Assembly: GCA_018818165.1 (NCBI GenBank)
Contig: JAHISP010000016.1
Span: forward strand, 1 to 40,884
Direction of reading: 5' to 3'
DNA length: 40,884 bases
From: Bacteroidota bacterium
GTDB lineage: Bacteria; Bacteroidota; Ignavibacteria; Ignavibacteriales; Melioribacteraceae
This document shows, one piece after another, positions 36,668 to 40,884 of this stretch. Position 1 is the stretch's first letter. Every line of letters starts with the position of its first letter. A program made the translations under genes and the position numbers. Under the pieces are notes generated by a model. That model worked only from the letters and a program-made list of their open reading frames with translations. It was not told where the DNA came from and ran no database searches.

Positions 36668-37597
36668 ATGAAAATAGCTATAATAATAAATCCAGAAGCT
36701 GGGAAGGGTAATGGTAGAAATTTTTTCGATAAAATAAAAGATTTGCTTGAACACAATTCCACTATTGAGTATTTTTTAACTTCAAAACCTTTGCACGCAA
36801 TTGAAATAGCTAAAAATGTTTCTCATTATGATAGAATTATTATTTGTGGAGGTGACGGAACGCTAAATGAAGTAATTAATGGATTTGATATAAATTCCAA
36901 AGCCGTTTTGGGTTTAATTCCAATTGGTTCTGGAAATGACTTTTCGTTATCATTTCACTCAGAGAAAGCTGATAACATGTCTTTATTAAATTATTATTTG
37001 TCAGATAGCCCTAAGATTAGAGAAGTTAATTTTGGAAATGTTAAAATAGTTGATTCAAATGGAAAAGAATTTCATAAAAGATTGATTAACAGTTTTGGAG
37101 TTGGTTTTGATGCTAAAGTAGCATTTTATAATCAACATAACAAAGTCTTTAGTGGTACTTTCTCATATATTTACTCAATTTTAAAATCATTATTTGAGTT
37201 TAATAAAATTGATTTTGATGCAACTTATGATAATAAAAAGATATCAGGTAATGCATTATTTTGTGCAGTTGGAAATGGAAGAAGTATTGGTGGGGGATTA
37301 TATTTAATGCCTAATGCAAAAATAGATGATAATATTCTCAATTTGAGTGTTGTATCAATAAATTCAAGATTTAAGTTATTAACCTTGCTCCCAAAGGCAA
37401 TGTCTAATTCTTTGACCACTAGAAAAGAACTAGTTCAATACGAATTTACTAAATTAAATATTACATTAAATACACCTTTTTATACCCACATTGATGGTGA
37501 AGTTATTACTGATAAAGCTAAAAATATTCAAGTTGATATATCTGATAAAAAATTATATTTTATGTGTAAATATGGAAGAGGTTTAAATGTTTTTTAA
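36668..37597 (+). CDS. YegS/diacylglycerol-kinase-family lipid kinase
   Basis: 309 residues. The catalytic NAD/DAG-kinase fold is shown by INPEAGKGNG (residues 8-16), the nucleotide loop GGDGTLNEVINGF (61-73) and IPIGSGNDF. The second beta domain begins near residue 125 (RLINSFGVGFDAKVAF) and includes NALFCAVGNGRSIGGGLYLMPNAKIDDN-type sequence and HIDGEV. The family phosphorylates diacylglycerol or related lipids at the membrane. Its 3' end overlaps the start of the next small gene by 11 bases. Confidence 0.92.
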   Translation: MKIAIIINPEAGKGNGRNFFDKIKDLLEHNSTIEYFLTSKPLHAIEIAKNVSHYDRIIICGGDGTLNEVINGFDINSKAVLGLIPIGSGNDFSLSFHSEKADNMSLLNYYLSDSPKIREVNFGNVKIVDSNGKEFHKRLINSFGVGFDAKVAFYNQHNKVFSGTFSYIYSILKSLFEFNKIDFDATYDNKKISGNALFCAVGNGRSIGGGLYLMPNAKIDDNILNLSVVSINSRFKLLTLLPKAMSNSLTTRKELVQYEFTKLNITLNTPFYTHIDGEVITDKAKNIQVDISDKKLYFMCKYGRGLNVF

Positions 37598-37790
37598 AAA
37601 GATAAATCACAGAGATTATAATTACATACCTAGGTTTTATAATCCAGACGAAGATAATGCTGAAAGAAGAAAAAAGAAACTTAAGTTTAGAAAAGATTCA
37701 ACTTTAAGAAAGAAAAATCGTGTTCCATTTTTACTTTTAGTTTTTCTTGGTATAATAATCTATTTTATAATAAAACTGAATGGGGCATAA
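37587..37790 (+). CDS. Small basic single-pass membrane protein of unknown function
   Basis: 67 residues. The start ATG overlaps the 3' end of the lipid-kinase gene. Residues 1-46 are very basic with a Lys/Arg cluster (ERRKKKLKFRKD, RKKNR). Residues 47-63 are one hydrophobic helix (VPFLLLVFLGIIIYFII), so an N-in tail-anchored arrangement is likely. I do not recognise the family. The tight overlap with an intact upstream gene, same strand, and coherent topology argue that it is a real gene. Confidence 0.65.
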   Translation: MFFKKINHRDYNYIPRFYNPDEDNAERRKKKLKFRKDSTLRKKNRVPFLLLVFLGIIIYFIIKLNGA

Positions 37791-38097
37791 CTTTGTGATA
37801 ATTGATTAAGACAAGTTAAAAGCTTATTAAATTAGTTTACATAATATACATTATGCGCCTTATCGTTTATTACGGAAATATAACATTCTTTAATCTTGAG
37901 TTAAATATGGATATTAGCAACTAAACTCATCCTTTAGCTACAATTAATATTTCTAATCAGAATTAATTATTAGTTTAGAAGAAATAATATGGAAATATAA
38001 ATAAGTAGAAAATGTTCTGGTTCAAAAATATTTATTATAGTAATATTTCTATTTAGTGAGCAAATATTTTCACCCACTAAATAGAAAAAAAATAATT
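37791..38097. other. Intergenic region between convergent genes
   Basis: 307 bases between the ends of a plus-strand and a minus-strand gene. Apart from the inverted repeat at 38046-38087, nothing is visible: no open frame of note, no RNA gene and no repeat unit. Confidence 0.7.
38046..38087. terminator. Inverted repeat between convergent genes, terminator-like
   Basis: A 13-bp perfect stem (TTTCTATTTAGTG, 38046-38058, with 38075-38087) and a 16-base loop. An A run (38085-38092) adjoins it on the plus strand, so on the minus strand the T run comes before the stem, the wrong order for a classic terminator of the thiolase gene. Its position between convergent genes still favours a role in ending transcription. 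Confidence 0.45.
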
Positions 38098-39330
38098 TCA
38101 TAGCTTTTTATAAATAATCACTGTAACTGTTTTATCATCGCCACCCATATTTATAGTCATTCCATATGGTTTATCATTGTTCAAACTAATTTGGGCTTTA
38201 CCAGCTTTTTCGGTTAATTGCTGCCACATAGTAACTGCTTGGTGAATTCCTGTAGCACCTACTGGATGCCCCCAACCAATTAAACCACCAGTTGTATTAA
38301 ATGGAATAATTCCATTATGCGCAGTATTTCCATTTAACACAAATTCAGGACCTTTGCCGTGCTCCGCAAATCCAATTGCTTCAATTGCCATAATTCCAGC
38401 AATAGAGAAACAGTCGTGAGCTTCAACCGTTCCTATTTGTTCTTTTGTAATTCCAGCCATTTTTAATGCTTTTTTTACAGCATTTTCTGTAGTTAATAAT
38501 CGTGTTGGATCTTCTGGTTTAGTAGTAATATCATCTTCAGATTGCGCAAAAGCAATAATTTCAACTGCATCTTTAATATCGATATTGCATCTTTTTAATC
38601 CTTCTTCAGTTAAAACAACTATTGCAGAAGATGCATCTGAGACTTTAGAGCAATCATAAACTGTTAAATTATCAACAAAAACTTTTCCGCTTGGTTCTAT
38701 TGAAGCTGTTTGCGATAAATTATAATCAGTGTTATGATATTCTTGAGCTGTATCGTCTAAACGTGCGTTATTTATAGCATTTACATACCATTGTATCATA
38801 CCTTTTCTAGTATATTCTTTACCATATTTCTCATAATATTTTCCAGCTCTATCACTAAATTGACCAGGGAAAAAGTGAGCATGTCCATCTTTTCTATCTT
38901 TCCACCAACCCGCAGTTGCTAAATAATCTGCTCCGTAAACAGCTTTAACAGTATTTTGAACCTCAACTCCCAGAGCTAAGATTACCTCACTTTCTTCTGA
39001 AAGTAAGAATTTAATTGAAGTTGCTAACGCTAAACCTCCAGAGCCACATGCTCCCTCAACTCGAGTTGATGGTTTATATTTCAAATCATTATCAATAAAA
39101 GGAGCATATCCTGGCAAATTACCTTGATTATTATATTGTGCAGCATTAAAGTTACTAATAACCGTTTCATCTACGTTTATTGCTCCTCCAATACGCTTTA
39201 AGACCTCCGAACCAGCTTCTTTGACATAATGTTCTAATCCAGGTCTTTCTTTCTTAGGATTAAATTCTTTGCGTCCAGTTCCTAATGAAATTGTATTATA
39301 TCCTGCAGTAATAAATATTTTTTTTTTCAT
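38098..39330 (-). CDS. Thiolase (acetyl-CoA acyltransferase family)
   Basis: 410 residues from ATG 39330. The nucleophile is Cys95 in EGACGSGGLAL. The C-terminal catalytic stretches are EAHDCFSIAG and GGLIGWGHPVGATG. SCP2-type thiolases share the HDCF form. It presumably cleaves 3-ketoacyl-CoA or condenses acyl-CoAs. The start is set by GGGAGG (39338-39343), 7 bases before ATG 39330. An in-frame TTG at 39345 lies upstream but has no ribosome site. The start overlaps the stop of the dehydrogenase gene as TAATG, so the two form a coupled beta-oxidation pair. Confidence 0.92.
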   Translation of the reverse strand: MKKKIFITAGYNTISLGTGRKEFNPKKERPGLEHYVKEAGSEVLKRIGGAINVDETVISNFNAAQYNNQGNLPGYAPFIDNDLKYKPSTRVEGACGSGGLALATSIKFLLSEESEVILALGVEVQNTVKAVYGADYLATAGWWKDRKDGHAHFFPGQFSDRAGKYYEKYGKEYTRKGMIQWYVNAINNARLDDTAQEYHNTDYNLSQTASIEPSGKVFVDNLTVYDCSKVSDASSAIVVLTEEGLKRCNIDIKDAVEIIAFAQSEDDITTKPEDPTRLLTTENAVKKALKMAGITKEQIGTVEAHDCFSIAGIMAIEAIGFAEHGKGPEFVLNGNTAHNGIIPFNTTGGLIGWGHPVGATGIHQAVTMWQQLTEKAGKAQISLNNDKPYGMTINMGGDDKTVTVIIYKKL

Positions 39331-40679
39331 TAGATTTCCTCCCAAGGTAAAAAGTTATTAATTGGACCATAACTATGGAAAAATCCAGTAAGCATAACAT
39401 CATTAACATCTCTTTCAGTTTTAGCAACTTTTTGTTCCACAAGTTTTAATCCAATTTCTCGTGTTCCTTTCATATATTTTTTTGCAATAATAGAACCAAG
39501 AGTTCTGTCTAAACTTAAGTTTTCGAAATATGTTTTTAATAAATCATCTCTATCTTTAACTTTAATAATTTCTTTCCAAATAATATGGTTGTTTGGAAGT
39601 TTACCTATCACTAAATCCATTTTTTTAGAAACTGCATCATAGTCAACATATGTATTATTGTAATAATCAAAAATTCCAATTATTCTTCCTTTATTATATT
39701 TCATAAAACCATCTTTCTGAGAACCATCGGAATTTTGTCCTCCCTTCACTCCCCTCTCAAATAATTGATCGAGCAAATCACTATGAATATTTTCTTCGTT
39801 AAAATAAGGATTCATAACCTCCATAATATACATACAAACATCAATTCCAACATAATCGACTAATTGAAAAATTCCCATTGGCCTAATCATAAAATCTTGT
39901 GAAACTTTATTTACAACATATAGAGCTTCAGGGAAGCCATAATCTGATTTTAGTTCATTTAAAAATCTAATTCCCAAAAGTGCGTCTCGCATAAAATGGC
40001 CATTGCCTATAAAACCAGCTATATCGTTTGAATGGATAATTACTTTACGTAATTTTTTTGCATATTCAAGAGCAAATGTATTTAAATCAGATACTGTATC
40101 TTCTCCATTAATTAATTCAACTAATTTTTGCACAGCTGGAGGATTGTAAAAATGGAATCCAATAATTCTACCATCCAAATCTCCTTTTTCATTTAAATAG
40201 CTTATTGGAACAGAAGAAGTATTTGTAAAGAACCAAGGATTAGTGTTACTATTTTCATCAATTTGCTTAATCAACTTTATTTTTAGATTGGGATTTTCAT
40301 TTACAGCTTCAAAAATTACATTTGAATTGTAGGTAGATTCTATTAAAGTTGAAGGTCTAATTATAGCTAGAACTCGGTGAATATAATCATCAATAATTTC
40401 ATTATTATAAATAAGAGTGTGATTATCGGCATAAATTTCACGTAAGAAATTAATTTTTTTCTCAGCTATTTTTCTACTTTGAACTCGAACATATTCAAGC
40501 AACCCAGCTAACGCTTTATCAGAAATGTCAATGGCATTTAAAATAAAAGTTAAATTACCATTATCTTTTTTGAAACTTAAGTCTGCCATTTCAACAGCAG
40601 TAAGTAGTAAAATACCACTTCCCATTTTGCCAGCAGCTCCGAGAACACTCACATTTGAAAGTCTTTCATCGTAATTCAT
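39330..40679 (-). CDS. 3-hydroxyacyl-CoA dehydrogenase
   Basis: 449 residues. The NAD-binding loop is VLGAAGKMGSGI (residues 12-23), a variant of GxGxMG. The catalytic region shows GFHFYNPPAVQKLVELI and SNDIAGFIGNGHFMRDALLG, and the C-terminal helical domain follows (RPMGIFQLVDYVGIDV). There is no enoyl-CoA hydratase domain, and the protein is longer than simple HBD-type dehydrogenases (about 280-320), with an inserted loop after the first strand pair and about 100 extra C-terminal residues. AAGGA lies 6 bases before the ATG at 40679. It is co-transcribed with the thiolase. Confidence 0.9.
   Translation of the reverse strand: MNYDERLSNVSVLGAAGKMGSGILLLTAVEMADLSFKKDNGNLTFILNAIDISDKALAGLLEYVRVQSRKIAEKKINFLREIYADNHTLIYNNEIIDDYIHRVLAIIRPSTLIESTYNSNVIFEAVNENPNLKIKLIKQIDENSNTNPWFFTNTSSVPISYLNEKGDLDGRIIGFHFYNPPAVQKLVELINGEDTVSDLNTFALEYAKKLRKVIIHSNDIAGFIGNGHFMRDALLGIRFLNELKSDYGFPEALYVVNKVSQDFMIRPMGIFQLVDYVGIDVCMYIMEVMNPYFNEENIHSDLLDQLFERGVKGGQNSDGSQKDGFMKYNKGRIIGIFDYYNNTYVDYDAVSKKMDLVIGKLPNNHIIWKEIIKVKDRDDLLKTYFENLSLDRTLGSIIAKKYMKGTREIGLKLVEQKVAKTERDVNDVMLTGFFHSYGPINNFLPWEEI
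39338..39343 (-). promoter_or_regulatory. Ribosome binding site deciding the thiolase start
   Basis: GGGAGG on the minus strand, 7 bases before ATG 39330, within the last codons of the dehydrogenase gene. Confidence 0.8.
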
Positions 40680-40710
40680 AAAAATTCCTTTTTAAAATTT
40701 GCAATGTAAA

Positions 40711-40739
40711 AAAATAGTTTTTTATTAGTTGAAAGACAA
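40711..40739 (-). promoter_or_regulatory. Candidate promoter of the dehydrogenase-thiolase operon
   Basis: On the minus strand, TTGTCT (40739-40734) and TATTTT (40716-40711) are 17 bases apart, upstream of ATG 40679. It lies close to the probable end of the insertion sequence. Confidence 0.35.
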
Positions 40740-40745
40740 GAATAA

Positions 40746-40767
40746 GGCTACATATTATTTTGATGTG
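40746..40767. mobile_element. Possible terminus of the insertion sequence
   Basis: The DNA between the transposase stop and the dehydrogenase promoter should hold one end of the element. GGCTACATATT at 40746 resembles the GGC-type ends of ISL3-like elements. This is a guess without the partner repeat or the target duplication. Confidence 0.25.
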
Positions 40768-40884
40768 CTAGGCATAATAATTAGCCAATCTAAAAAAGAA
40801 AAAATCTTTATCTCTAGTACCATTATTTGAAGAAATAAATTTCTGTATTTTACTATTTAGTCCTTCAGCTAAAGCATTCGTTGC
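40768..40884 (-). CDS. C-terminal end of an IS transposase (ISAon1/ISL3-like), cut by the window edge
   Basis: The frame is open from the right edge to a TAG at 40770-40768, giving 38 residues: NALAEGLNSKIQKF, then NGTRDKDFFFFRLANYYA at the C-terminus. The pattern N-A-x-A-E-x-x-N-x-K-I, then G-x-R-D-x-x-F-F-x-x-R, is that of the C-terminus of ISAon1/ISL3-type DDE transposases, in which the Glu is the last catalytic acid. The rest of the element lies beyond the window. GGCTAC at 40746 could begin the terminal inverted repeat, but the other end is needed to tell. Confidence 0.75.
   Translation of the reverse strand, partial: ATNALAEGLNSKIQKFISSNNGTRDKDFFFFRLANYYA

Noticed and set aside
39331-39345. 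TTG at 39345 as start of the thiolase
   Set aside because: GGGAGG would then be inside the gene; it is correctly spaced for ATG 39330.

Overview
The window is AT-rich bacterial chromosome, most likely from an Ignavibacteria-type member of the Bacteroidota/Chlorobi group. The support is: type IX secretion (T9SS) C-terminal sorting tails of the NYPNPFNP type, a PorV/PorQ-family protein, a CarboxypepD_reg-like TonB-dependent receptor, and, unlike most Bacteroidetes, readable Shine-Dalgarno sequences and several GTG/TTG starts. Assignment to a genus is not possible from the sequence alone.

Layout. (1) Bases 2-1084: the 3' end of a large secreted protein with a T9SS tail, followed by two strong hairpins. 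(2) 1298-9840: TonB-dependent receptor, a 1084-residue exported protein with a tail-like C-terminus, a PorV/PorQ-type barrel protein and a SurA-like periplasmic protein. No SusD is present. (3) 9842-12991: a sugar-type ABC importer (lipoprotein binding protein and two permeases). Both permease genes are preceded by copies of the same 89-bp element. (4) 13082-28378: a carbohydrate block with a GT4 glycosyltransferase fused to an alpha-helical enzyme-like domain, two GH130 proteins of different size, a lipoprotein paralogue of that helical domain, a GH2 beta-mannosidase, an aldo/keto reductase, a large multidomain T9SS-tailed protein and a GH63/94/133-like six-hairpin protein. It is closed by the MalK/UgpC-type ATPase (28394-29488) that probably powers the importer. 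(5) 29758-37790: housekeeping and miscellaneous genes (tgt, yajC, an agmatinase-family protein, an NfeD-family protein, a secreted metallophosphoesterase, a TIGR02757-family protein, a YegS/DagK-type lipid kinase and a small membrane protein). (6) 38098-40679 on the minus strand: a thiolase and 3-hydroxyacyl-CoA dehydrogenase pair. At the right edge is the C-terminal end of a transposase.

Working model (inference): regions 2-4 form one beta-mannoside acquisition and turnover locus. Outer-membrane uptake would use the TonB receptor and its non-SusD partner, inner-membrane uptake the ABC importer, and intracellular breakdown GH130 phosphorylases (giving mannose 1-phosphate) and GH2 beta-mannosidase. 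The points most worth a second look are the duplicated 89-bp leader before both permeases, and the shared helical domain that occurs once fused to a GT4 enzyme and once as an exported lipoprotein on the other side of the GH130 pair.
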